In this document: piece by piece, positions 1 to 11,480 of the stretch | How the letters are laid out: each line of letters begins with the position of its first letter | Numbering within the stretch: position 1 is the stretch's first letter | From: Dactylonectria macrodidyma | Lineage: Eukaryota > Ascomycota > Sordariomycetes > Hypocreales > Nectriaceae | DNA length: 64,000 nt | Direction of reading: 5' to 3' | Assembly: GCA_020744425.1 (NCBI GenBank) | Contig: JAGMUV010000001.1 | Coordinates: 3,472,001 to 3,536,000, forward strand | The notes under the pieces: model-generated | The model's input: the letters and a program-made list of their open reading frames with translations, nothing else | Told to the model about the DNA's origin: nothing | Database searches by the model: none | Program-made: the position numbers and the translations under genes

Positions 1-170
1 CGCCTCAGACATGAAGCCGCCAGATTGTGACGAGGCCAACCATGACCAGACACGAAACCAACAAAGTTAGTTTTCTCCCATAAATCGAGCGATTCACCCA
101 TCCTCCCAGCGGTAGCCTACAAGTCGACCAACCTCACCAAGCGCCACCCATGAACTCCGCCGACGCTTAC

Positions 171-395
171 TGTCACAACTATCATCAGACTCTCATCAGA
201 CTCTAGGATCATGTTTGCTTTTTTGTGCCCTCATGACAGGCCACAGGCTCGAGCCCCTGAAGGCTCGGATCCCTGACTAAGGTCACGAGACGTCTTTTCC
301 TTCATGTATATAACGGCTGATTTAGGCCCTTCAAATAGCTAGAAATGAAGAGCTTCTATTCACATCACAATGCACCCTTCCTATCCGATGCAACA
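171..395 (+). mobile_element. Solo LTR, family A
   Basis: A 225-bp sequence that begins TGTCACAAC and ends GATGCAACA. It is nearly identical to the two copies at 25766-25991 (reverse) and 26730-26955 (forward). Its 3' end is also shared with the LTR inside arsH at 31314-31564. The TG...CA ends and repeated occurrence identify it as a retrotransposon LTR. No matching target duplication is seen (CTTAC before, AAATA after), and no primer-binding site or internal region follows, so it is a recombined or truncated solo copy. Confidence 0.8.
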
Positions 396-1070
396 AAATA
401 AATAAATAATATTACGAAATCGAAGAGGTCTTAGCAAAGTGGTCCGTACTTTCTGTATGTCTATCAAGGGCCAGGCAAAGGAACCTTCCAGAACAAGTTC
501 CTCTAGGCATAGGAGCCCCATGCAGATTTCTGGGATTATCATGTGTTATAGCCACCAACAGTACTGTTACATTCAGCAACTACAACACATTTCTCAGCAG
601 ACTCACTCTCACACAACTGACGACTACGAGAAGCAAGGCATACTTAAAATGTCACAACTACAGCCCTAGAAGTTAGGACAACCCTTAATTACCACCAACC
701 TTACAGTTCTGTAGGCCCTTGCCCCCGACACATCGCCACCATACTTAGCATGCCGCCATCCATCTATCTGGTGTACACACACCTACCGAAAGCGTCTGGA
801 TGATCCGTCACAGGGCTGTTGTCTTGATACCAGACATGCGGTGCATACTTATTGCCATGCACTGTACCTCTTTGCTGGTAACGCCAGCCAGTTTCTTCCA
901 GCCTGAAAGCTTCGGGTTCGATCGATCGATCGTTCGTTCTTTACATCAGTACATTCGTACATTTTTCAGGTAAACGTCCCTCTACTCTGTTCAAAATTTT
1001 GTTTGTTCGCTCGTTCATATCTTCAGCCATAAACCCCTCTACTCTGAAATCAGTCAAGAATTAGCCATGT
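396..1070. other. Intergenic, no gene supported
   Basis: Low-complexity and ordinary intergenic sequence. A short GATC/GTTC microsatellite lies at about 916-940. The segment at 510-553 resembles 44520-44563 upstream of the oxidase gene (about 38 of 44 positions). The only open frame (439-669) has no recognisable feature. Confidence 0.5.
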
Positions 1071-1370
1071 TTGCGACCCGGTCGAACGTCATTATCACAA
1101 GCCTCGGAGAACATCCACGAGGCGGTGGCGAGGCTTCTTATCGATAAGGGAGCAGACATCAATGCCTATAATGAAGATAGATTGACACCACTCTTACTAA
1201 CCTTAGAGAACGGCTACGAAGCGGTAGCGAGGCTTCTTATTAATAAGGGAGCAAACATTAATGCTAGCAATAAAGATGGATGGACATCACTCTTACGGGC
1301 CTTAGGGAACGGCCACGAGGCGGTGGCAAGGCTTCTTGTCGAGAAGGGAGCCAAAGGGAGCCAGGGCTAA
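1071..1370 (+). pseudogene. Ankyrin-repeat fragment
   Basis: The open frame encodes about 99 residues with roughly two and a half ankyrin repeats. The repeated pattern is EAVARLLI-KGA-INA followed by D--T-L, with a 33-residue period. Ankyrin repeats are protein-interaction modules that normally occur in long arrays behind an effector or NACHT/HET-type domain in fungi. Here no such domain is seen upstream, and the frame ends straight after the third repeat. I therefore read it as a detached fragment of a larger ankyrin gene. A genuine short gene is possible but less likely. The repeat units are very similar at the DNA level, which fits recent internal duplication. Confidence 0.55.
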
Positions 1371-2564
1371 AGTGGACTAGGGAGCCAGACCAGGAAGCAG
1401 ATGCCTATCCTCGTCCGCTCACTCTTCTCCGGCCTATCCTTGGAGCCTCCCGTTGCCGCGACCTTAAGTCCCCGACTCTCTTGCTCTTACGGCAAGTAGC
1501 TGTTCGGCTTGATGGTCTGATAACTGACGGAATGATGAGAGAAATGTGTTATGAGAGCGGAAAGCTGGACTTCAAACCTTCACCGAGTGGCAGCGGGGGG
1601 AAATGGTAAAAGAGGCGTTGATACCGCTGTGGATGCTACCAGATAACCACGGTTCATGCACCATTTTCCCTCGCCTCACGCCCTGCGCCCTTCCCACCAT
1701 ACCTATGTTTGCATTTGACGGTGCACTGGAGCATGGAGGCTAACCCCTGTAGGCGATGTCCACGGTCAATTCAGTAGTTCCGACAGGCGCAATATATATC
1801 GACCGTAGGCTATAACAAACTAATCCATCCTCCCGTCTTCGCCCCACCGCCCATCCCAGGTTTCTTATACAGACGTATGCGTCGGCGCTTATTTTTAGTC
1901 CTAGGCAGAGCATGGGAGGAAACTGTTCGAAGGTGTTGTTTTCGTGCAGACCGCCTGCGGTCGCAGATCGAGGTGCGATCATCGTGTTGGTGGGCATCCG
2001 GTCGAGTGACTGGTGGAGAAACAACGATCAATGATGACCCGTCTTGGGCGATGCGGATGGGGAAGCGGAGGGCGTCGGTGGCAGACACAATGCTGCCTCT
2101 TATAGCTCTGTTTAGTTGACGAGGCTAATGGCTTCCCCTAAGAAAAGGATCAAGGCCGACCGTCAATTTTTTTTTAGTAAGGCGGTTTTCCGTCTAACTT
2201 TATAACCTCTACAGGTAAACGGTTTTGCGTATTTTTCACAGCTGGCTGTGTTGCTCCAGCTCTGGGTGGTATCATGGCTGGAGCCATCATCAGGAGTCTC
2301 GACGGCTGAGATGATGGACCGGGATAGGAGAACAGAAGTACACATGAACTATATTATTCTTGAGAGACAGGTAGGAGGTCTCAATGAATCAAATATCCGA
2401 AAGAAGCTCGATAAAGCAACCTAACGGCGTGTTCAGTAAGGTATCATCTCCACCAGGTATTTAGGGCTCGCGGCTATATAGACATAAGTGTGCGCAGCTT
2501 CCACCCTCCCCCACTTTTCGTCACTGTCCGTTTGACTACATGTAGAGAATTGTCAGCAATCAGA
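1371..2564. other. No supported gene
   Basis: Several overlapping short frames lie on both strands (for example minus 1740-2024 and 1810-2088, plus 1877-2119). None shows a domain, signal peptide or consistent splice structure. I see no repeat boundary here. Confidence 0.45.
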
Positions 2565-3308
2565 TCAACGATGCACACGTTCGGGCAACCCACATTTCTC
2601 CCAACTCAAGGGTTCGGCCAGGTCCTTCTCAGCCTCCTTCCACAATCTAGCACACCAACACGTCACCAGCAGGTCCAGGTCCTTCTCCTCAAGAACAACA
2701 CTCATCTTCAGCTGAGGCAGTCTTGCCACGTTGCCCTGCTCGTCGCGGTCCACGAGGGTTTCATGGGCAATTACGATGCCCTTATTGTCCTTCCAAACCA
2801 GCTCTGTCCCGCTCTGCACCCGATCCAAGACGGGCTGCTCAACTTTGAAGTGGTCTTTGATATTGAAGGATGACGGCCCAAGCCCCTGCGACATCTTGAC
2901 CTTGGGGTAGACGCGTTTCGAACTGGCCTTGCCCAATATTTCGACGTCACGCATGCCTAGACTCATCATGTTGTTGTGGAAGTCGTAAATGTGGTCCACG
3001 CGAGACCTAGTCTTGATCTCGCCTTGCCGGTCGGATGTCTTGTATCGGATCTTTTGAATCCCATAGATGCTGGTTTTGGCCTCGCAGGGAGGGTTGCTCA
3101 GCTCATAGAGTAGGCGATCGGGTTCCAGGAGGGCATGGATGGCACTTTGATTGAGAATAAACGTCGGGGGTTGATCGGGTGGTGGCATGTGAATATCATT
3201 TCGACTCGGCGGCGTATCGGTGAGGGCAGTCTCATATGCTGGGAGGTTGTCCAAGGACTCTGACTTGGTGAGGTCGCCTTTCCCGTTGTGGGAAGAAACG
3301 TGTGACAT
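2565..3308 (-). CDS. Conserved-looking hypothetical protein
   Basis: A single uninterrupted frame of 247 residues, with ATG at 3308 and stop at 2565. The protein is hydrophilic, with no signal peptide or membrane segment. It has a proline-rich N-terminal 60 residues (PPPDQPP), then a mixed alpha/beta-looking region. This includes a SNPPC...IYGIQKIRY stretch at about 71-87 and an acidic EEKDLDLLVTCW segment near the C-terminus, where Trp and Cys recur. Even composition and length argue for a real gene. The sequence resembles uncharacterised fungal proteins I cannot tie to a function. The downstream region contains many G/A-rich direct repeats. No operon-like partner is seen. The function is unknown. 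Confidence 0.7.
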   Translation of the reverse strand: MSHVSSHNGKGDLTKSESLDNLPAYETALTDTPPSRNDIHMPPPDQPPTFILNQSAIHALLEPDRLLYELSNPPCEAKTSIYGIQKIRYKTSDRQGEIKTRSRVDHIYDFHNNMMSLGMRDVEILGKASSKRVYPKVKMSQGLGPSSFNIKDHFKVEQPVLDRVQSGTELVWKDNKGIVIAHETLVDRDEQGNVARLPQLKMSVVLEEKDLDLLVTCWCARLWKEAEKDLAEPLSWEKCGLPERVHR

Positions 3309-3825
3309 CTTATGGTGGGTCTAGTTGGTCTTTTGGAACATATGGCATCTAGTAGCGATAGTCTCAACTCATTAGCGTTTTAGAAGCCAAATAAAGCTGG
3401 GGTTGCTGCTGATTTTATGCTGCTTAGAGAATAATTACAAGGTGGCTTAGAGAATGCAAAGTGGCTTAGAGAATACAAGGGTTGGCATCCTGAGGAGGCT
3501 GAGCTCTTGGCACTCTTGGCATTAGGCATTATCCGCACTGCCCTACACTTTATTGGTCGGTTATACGCATGGTGGGTAAGTATTGAAAGCTAGCCGCGGC
3601 AGGATGCATAGGAATATTGTGTTATGATTGATCTGACTAGCTAGAAAAGGGGAGACGCCGCGGTCGGCTTTGTGATCAGCGATGTCGGCTGTTGCCTTAC
3701 AAATTAGGTGGCAATCGGGACGGTGGCTAAACCCGGATTGTACGGTCGGATCCACACCAACAGTAAGATATTATCACGAAATTCAATACGGTCGAATGGT
3801 GAATGTGCTTGGAGAACACGGTGCG
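3309..3825. other. Intergenic with short direct repeats
   Basis: Contains imperfect direct repeats of GTGGCTTAGAGAAT at about 3421-3475. No gene is supported. Confidence 0.4.
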
Positions 3826-3906
3826 CCCGAATCGAATGCCAAGCCATCGAATGGAATGGCAAGACTCGGCATTCGATTCGATAGATTCGATAGATGTCTA
3901 ACCCTG
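3826..3906 (+). mobile_element. Detached hAT right terminus
   Basis: About 80 bp closely match the right end of the hAT element at 10348-10428. Both have the same ATCGAAT-rich subterminal motifs, the GATTCGATAGATTCGATAG stretch, and the terminal GATGTCTAACCCTG. There is no matching left end in the window. It is therefore either a truncated copy or a one-ended remnant of the same family. Confidence 0.7.
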
Positions 3907-5601
3907 AGGTGCACCCGTTGCGGCTTTCTCTGCCTTCTTTTCTTCTTCTCGGTGTTGTGGATGGCCAGGTAAACTACCCGCCCGGCGTGATCTGCCACCG
4001 GGCCGTGCCCACAAAGTCAAATCGTGCCAGCCTGTTCTTACCTCTCTCCTCACCTGCTTTGCCTTGCACTTTCCACGTCCAACACGGCAGAGCCCTGCGA
4101 TTAACCTGGCGCAGCTGCACATCCCATTACTCAGCAATCCTACTAGCCTCACAAGCTACGCCTAGCTATAGGGATCCTTTTTAGCTGCTAAGGTTAGAAA
4201 GCGACGGCCAGCCGCTCCCTACCAATCTGCCTTAGCTCCTTTACTACTAACATCCTTACTAACACCGTCTTAGCCTACAGCCTAGCCAACCGCTTAACTA
4301 ATCTCTTAGCTAACGCTGTCTCTACCTACCTTAACGCATTCTAATACCTCGCTACTGCTAACTCTATAAGAACGACTTTAGAACTATGCTTATAATAAGC
4401 TTAAAGTGAGCGAGCTTAAAGTGGTTAAAGCGTATAAGAAGATCCTATTAGCTAAACTTTATTAAAATGACTTAACCTCTATTACTTCTTAACTAATAGA
4501 ACATAAAATAAGAAGAACTTAGGAAATAAGATGTTATTAAATATAGTAATTAGTCTAAGAAGGACTAGGCTAGATATAGAAAGCAGTGTTTATTAAGTAA
4601 GGTATTAATAAAGGCTTATAAGTAATATAAGCAGTAAGAGGAATAGTGGATAAGGTAGTATATATTACTCTTAAAGCTACTATCGCCTAAGTTAGTATTT
4701 ACTTTAAACTAAAGGTATATATAATTAACTTTCCTAACTAAAGAGAGAATAGTAGACAATCCTCTGCTAATAGTTAATAGATCCTTTCAAACCCTGTTAT
4801 TAAGGCATATAATAATTATAAAGGCATTGCCTACGTCCTATTAAGAATAGAGTAGTACTAGAACTTAGTGTTCTTGCTTCTTGATGAGAATATGGCCGAG
4901 CAATCTTCCGCAGGGCCGCGAGTCTAACCGGAGAAGCACGTCGTGCAGCTCTATGAGAATATCCTTTCTGATGACGGCAGCCCACTTACGATGCCCACCT
5001 AATAGGCCCCTCTACAGATAGCTTAGGGTAACGTCAGTAAGACAGCTGCCGCGAACTCGGCCTTCCTCCAGCTCTGTTAGAAAGACCAGATCGATGTTAT
5101 CTTAGCACAAGAGCCTTGGGCGGAGAGAGGCGGGAGGAAGTTCTTTACCTCCTACCCAGGCTATAGGGCCTATCTTCCAATCGACGATTGGGCCGATCAA
5201 GAGACGCAACCGAGGGTCATATCGTGCGTCAGAAAGGCTAGCCGTTTGAAGACGGAACAGATGAGACCCTGGGACAGCTGCCGAGACCATCTATAGCTAG
5301 AGGTCAGCGGCTACGCAATTATCAATATCTATAAACAGCCACAGAGGTCTTGAGATACAAGGCAAAGGAATTCGGTTTAAGCGATCAGGTTGCCGAAATA
5401 TCCACGTATCTTGGGCAACTTCATTGGCGCCTTTCCTCCTCCACACCTGGCACGGACTACTAGGCCCTCCCGCCGTTCTCGCTCGATCGGGAGCGCTTTC
5501 GAGTCAAGTAGCATCAGATTGTGTAAATGATGTCTAACAGCGTCGAATGTGTCTCTCCGTCAGCTGCGACTAGCAGCCTTCCCACGTCGGTATGTAGTGG
5601 C
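3907..5601 (+). mobile_element. Tad-like LINE relic, endonuclease part
   Basis: The first part (about 4160-4860) is AT-rich, RIP-like and unreadable. From about 4990 to 5340 one forward frame, broken by a few TAG/TAA codons, encodes an apurinic-type endonuclease start. It reads ILAQEPWAERGG, then a TSYPGYRAYLP segment, then QPRVISCVRK, and then a SGYAIINIY strand. That order is typical of ORF2 in Tad1-like fungal LINEs. A degraded ORF1/ORF2 junction seems to lie just upstream. The copy stops where the hAT element begins at 5602. I do not see reverse transcriptase continuing after the hAT element, so the copy was probably already truncated. This is a nonfunctional relic. Confidence 0.6.
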
Positions 5602-8600
5602 CAGGGTTGGACATCTTACGAACGGTAATCGAATCGATAGATTCATTCGATGCCAAGTCTTACGAATGTCGAATCGAATTTCTTAGCGTTCGATTCGTAT
5701 TGAATCAAATGGGCGCACTCCATTCGATATGCGAATCGAATATGCTACATTTCATTTAACATTAAATCAAATAGTACTAAGCATTCGATCGATTTTTAAT
5801 CGATTCGGTCGAATAGGACTCCTAATTATATAAATATATAAGGGGCTGAAATTTTAATATAATTAATTAATATATTAAAAAGCTATAAGTATAATCTTAT
5901 ATAATGACCTTAGTATAATGCATTATTTACTATAAATCTGTCTTATTATTAAGATAAATTAATAAGTATATTTATTCTCTTTAAGAGAGTTATAGTATTA
6001 TAAGTACTTTATAACTTTATTTATTATTCTAATAATAATTTATAATTAAATAAATAATAAAAGTTTAAAGATAATTTATTTTATTATATAAAATAAGATA
6101 TTTAGTTAATTTTTATAAAGAAATATATAATTTAAAGAAGATATTAGAATATGAGTTATCTTAGTTATAAATTCTAATTTATAAAGTTAAAAAGTACTAA
6201 GTATTATTATTATTATAAAAGTCAGACTTATAGTAGCTTTTAATATAATTATATAAAGTAGGCTAATACTAATAATAATAGTATATATAAAACTAAAATA
6301 TATTAAATATATACTGATTTTTTAATAGAATTAAATAAATATAAAAATTAGTACTTTTAGATTTTCTTATTAAGAGCTTCTTATTATTACTAATCTTAGT
6401 ATAATTAAATAAATATTTTAGACTTAGACTTTTATATATTAATATATATAGGACTTATAGTCTTCTTCTATTTATTTAATTATCCTTCCTTTATCTTAGG
6501 AACCTATAACTAAACTAAGCTATATCTATTAACTAAAGTACTAATAACTTCATAAGACCCTTATAGTGCTTTTACTTAAAGTATTAACTTTAAGTACTTA
6601 CTATTCTGCTTTATATATTCTAATTTATAAAGAGCTTAAGAATCTATTCTTAGTTAATACTAAATTAAAATAAGACTAAATATAAAAGCTAATATAGAGT
6701 AGAAAGACTGAGTAATAAAAGGATAAGACTTTTTAAGGTATATATATAGTAATATAAGCTAATAGAGGCCTTAAAACTAAGAGGAATAGGGAATATATAG
6801 AACTTAGCTACTAAAAAGGTTGCTTTTAGCCTAGGGTCTATAGATCTGACTAATAAGACTTATGAATTAGTTAGTTATAAAGCATAAGAAGGGTCAGTAG
6901 ATTAATACTTAGAAGAACTCTTCTCTACTAATAGCTAGAATAAAGGTTAACTCCTTTACTATACTAGCGTCTTTATATATAATTACTTTAGATTAGGACG
7001 CACTATATTATTACTTATACTAATAGTTAATAGTTTATTTATTCTTATAAGACTTAGTAAGTTTAATAGTACTAGTAACTTATGAATTTCGCATTAATAA
7101 TAAAATGCGTATAATATATATATAATTAGCTTTCTATACTTATATAATAATAGATAGATATTACTTAACTCTTTATATATGGCCTTAATAGCTTCTAATA
7201 TTATTATTTAATTTACTTAGTCTATATAACTGACCTTCCTATTTAACTAACTATATTATAATGTCCTTAGAAACATTCTCTTTAAATAGCCTATTCTCTA
7301 ATTAGTCAGAGGCTATAAAGCGTATTAAGTTCTCTTTATCTTCACTAGCTATCTTATCACTAGTAATATTATTACTAGTAATACTATCGCCCTAGCCTCA
7401 TAAGACTGCTGCTAATTTTATTAAGGTCAATTAGATATTCTAAGGCTGCTAAGAGTGAATAAAATAGCTAGAATTTGAGCGCTATACTAGCGGCTAAGAT
7501 ATAAGGGCGTAGTAATAGGAATATAGGTATTATATTAAAGACTATTCTACTTATCGATAGAGTAATAAGTTAAAGTAGATCTGTGCAGACTGCTTTACAT
7601 AAGGTTTTAAGAAGAAGTCAGATTTCTACTTTATCTATTTAATAGGGGCCTCTATTAAGAAACACCTTTGCATAGCCTATAGGATTTTAGTATATCCTCT
7701 AGTCCATAGCCTATTAATATACTGATTTAAAAGGGCTTAAACTAAGCTGCTTATTATAAAGAAGGCATATTATTATATAATCAGACTATTACTTATTTCT
7801 TTAATGCTGACTTTAATAACTCTAATAATTAATACTTTTTTAATAACTTATATAAATAATTTAATATTAAAGCTCTTTAAGTTTTACTTTTTAATTAGGT
7901 TATATATTATAACTTACTATTTAAAATAGTTAATACTAAGTAGTTTTAGTAAATCCTACTTTATAGTAACCTACTTCTTAATAAGGCCTATATTCCCTTT
8001 ATAAAGACTCTTTTTTATATACTTAAATCTAAGTATAGAAGCACTATTAGGCTAGTTATTAAAGTATTATATAATACTTAATCCTAAATCCATTTCTCCT
8101 TTAATAGCTAGATATTAAAATCATTTATCTTATTCTTTAGAATTAATACTTAATTTATTAATTATAACTTTATCTAGTACTAAATCCTCCTTAGACTTTA
8201 ACCTCTTACTAAGCGATATATTAATATATTACTTATTAATAAAGTAGTAAATACTCTTACATTCTGGTAAATTAATAATCTTAATAAGGTTAGGTACTTT
8301 ATGCTTAATAATATAGTTAATAATAATATATATATTAAAGACTTTATATTTAAATATAGCTTCTTTTTTAAAGAGTAATAGATTTACTATACTTATTATA
8401 TTATTAATCTCTATATATAGGCACTGCTATATAGTTCTAGGTAGGATAACCTAGCTATAATTATTATAGTAAATAGTAATAATTAAAATAATAATAAAGA
8501 ATAGGTTAATTAAGCTATTAATAAGGCACTAAATAGAGAGATAGAAGATAATAAGAATAAAGAGATATAGCCTAATATTACTATTAGTAGCTCTAATAAA

Positions 8601-10428
8601 AACTTTATATTATCCTACCTGGCTCTAGAAGAGATTAATAATACTACATTTAAGGAGTATAGCTAGAATAGCGCCCTAAGAATGCTTTATAATATTAGCT
8701 TTTAACTATAAGCAAGTCTATAACTATATAAGCAGTTTCTTCAGTCTTAATATAAGGAATCTGGCTAGGAGTTAATACTTTACTAGGTTTTTAATAATAC
8801 TACTTAATAGAACTTAAATATATATATAATAGAGAGGGCCACTTATCTCCACTTAGTACTTAATACATTCTTTAATAATATTTAGAACTACTAAGAAGCT
8901 AAGGGCTTTTATAAGAATACTAAGCCTATAGTTCTATAGTATTAGCTAAGTAAGTATAACTAGAAGATTATTAAAATACTAGTTAAGCTTCTAAAGCCTT
9001 TTAAAGTTATTACTAAGCAGCTTTAGAGCAGTAGTATTCCTAATATAAGATCGACTTATAGTAGCTTTAATAAGTACTTCTCTATCTTTAAGATACTCTT
9101 TAATTACTTTAAAAGTACTATTAAAAGTATAATCTATAAAGAAGTTAAAGATCTAATAAGTAAGAGAAAGAAAGATATTAAAGTTACTATTTATATAAGA
9201 CTTAATAATAGAATTTGTAAATTATTTAAGGTTTTTATTAAGCTTAGGTAAAAGAAGCTTTATAAGTACTATGCTCTTCTAACTAGTACTATATATATAG
9301 GCGCTATTATTTTTAACCTGGCGAAGAAGTGGTATTTCCTTAACTAATTATAGTCTTAAGTTCTTACTTATAAAGCGTAAGGCTAGTAAGCTAATTATAA
9401 AGAGAAGCTATTATAGATCTAAGAGAATAGCTATAAGTAATATAATATTAATAATAAGGTTTTTACTATAATTAGTAAGGCTTTAATAGATTATATTTAG
9501 TATAGGCTTATTAAGAGTATTATTAGCTTAGTACTTACTATTACTTCTAACCTTTATAAGACTATATATAAGGTAAAATAGATAATTATAATAATAGTAA
9601 TTAATAATAAATATTCTAAGTATTATACTAAGAATATTATTAATAGTTAGTACTATAAGAGCAGACTAATTAATTAATAGAAGACTAATACTTATTAGTA
9701 CTTATAGCTATTTACTATAGCTATTAATATACTTAGTATTCTATTATTCTTTATAAAGAGTAAAAAGATATTTAGTAATATAAGGCTTATAATAATACTA
9801 TTAAAAAATCAATTAAAGAAAGAGATAGTAACTATAGATTAATGCTTTTAATTATAAAATAAGACTAGAATCTATATACCTTTACTACTACTATTTAATT
9901 TAAATAATAACTAATAAATTAATATACTTATATTATTAAAAGATATAAATAACTTTTAATTTACTTAATAATACCTATTTTTATAAATTAACTTTATTTT
10001 ATAATATCTCTTTTTTAATTATAATTATAATAATATTTATTTTACTTAAAAAGACATTTTCTATAAAGCCTTACTATTATATTATATACTTCCTTTATAT
10101 ATTCCTTTATATTACTTATTACCCTTATATAAACCAGATTTAAATCGCTCTATATTAAACAGTCCTCTTCTTAGTAAGTCACTATTTTCTCTAACGTTCT
10201 TTACCTTTACGAGGATTAGTCATCTATTCGATCGAATTCGAATCGAATTCGATCGAATCTTAGCATCGAATCGAATGATAAGTACTTAATTCGATATCGA
10301 ATCTATAGGAGACGTGCTAGACTCGAATCGAATCATATATAGCTACGCCCGAATCGAATGCTAAGCCATCGAATCGAATGGCAAGGCCGGGCATTCGATT
10401 CGATAGATTCGATAGATGTCTAACCCTG
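5602..10428 (+). mobile_element. RIP-mutated hAT transposon
   Basis: A complete 4827-bp element. Its ends are CAGGGTTGGACATC on the left and the inverse of CAGGGTTAGACATC on the right. A perfect 8-bp target duplication, GTAGTGGC, flanks it at 5594-5601 and 10429-10436. Arrays of TCGAAT/ATTCGAT motifs lie inside both ends. The interior is extremely AT-rich with CpA and TpG largely converted to TpA. A forward transposase relic can still be read. A BED-like zinc finger (ICADC...HLC) lies at about 7577-7680. The KYYALL...IYIGAIIFN...KKW block lies at about 9265-9340. The C-terminal dimerisation region lies at about 9710-9830. Many in-frame stops show it is dead. Confidence 0.88.
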
Positions 10429-10436
10429 GTAGTGGC

Positions 10437-11480
10437 TGTCCTTCGATGCCTGTGACCATGCACCCCGCCGCCTTGCAGACGGCAATTGCGGCCGTGTAGT
10501 GAACGTTGCCTTTCAGATCTCCGTCCGGACTCAACGAGCCAGACTCGGCGGGTCGAGGACTCGGCGGCAGTCGGTGGGTGCGCGCCGCTCTTCTCGCCGA
10601 CGATGCCGCGACTCAGTGCATCTTGCCATTCAGTTCTGGCTCCTTAGATAATTCTCATCAATCGATTGGTGCCATCAATGATCCCTGTGGAGCCAATTGT
10701 CTGACAGTTCTGAGCCCGGTAGCACTATAGGCGCTCATCATAACTGATTCTAAGCGACCACCAGCACGTAATGTGCGCGCAGTGGCCCCCTCATGGCTTC
10801 GCGACTTCTCAGCTGGCTAGTGTGAGGCAAAGTGATTTGCGTGATATGTCGCAGATACGGCTGGTCCGACGAATAGGAAGCCTTCACCACGTATCCTACT
10901 TCTTACTTACTTAGATTACTAGATATCACTTAAATAAAGAGGCTTTGTAATAACTTGCGTTTAGTACTTATAGAGAGATTATCTTTAAGGTAGTTAGATT
11001 AGGTCTAAATGATTAAGGAGGAAACTGCACTACTTTCTAAAAGTAGAGTAATTAGGGAATCTTAAGAAGTAGGCCTAATATAAGAAGTGATATATAAACC
11101 TAGATACTATTAGTAACCTAATGGGTTTAATACATTCAACAGAATAAGGAAGTAGCCGCTACGTAGGATAGTGTAAGGATTGCATTAAAGAAAAGAAGAA
11201 TCCGAAAGCTCTTGGAGAGCTTGCTAAGCTAGCTATTTACTTGGTTAACGCTCAGGGGTTTGTGCGGCTTCATTTAGTAGCGTTATTAGCGGACCAATTC
11301 GTGCGCGAGTTGAGTACACGCCATGCTAATTAGCCAATCAGAGGAGGTTTTATGCTCAATTCTTTCTGGCTGAGTATAGGAGAGGCAAACCGGTCGCGGT
11401 TTGCATAAAACAGCCTTGAGGAATGAAGATAGAGAGGGTGGTTTTCATAATGCTTATATATTAGTAAAGTCCAGGGTATC
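10437..11480. other. GC-balanced spacer, no recognised gene
   Basis: Ordinary composition from 10437 to about 10900, then partly RIP-like sequence with a GC-richer stretch at about 11210-11480. The frame at 10506-10730 is open for 74 residues but shows no domain. This spacer sat next to the LINE before the hAT insertion. Confidence 0.4.

Noticed and set aside
1280..1609. 109-residue frame overlapping the ankyrin fragment
   Set aside because: Out of frame with the ankyrin repeats and without any domain; a shadow frame.
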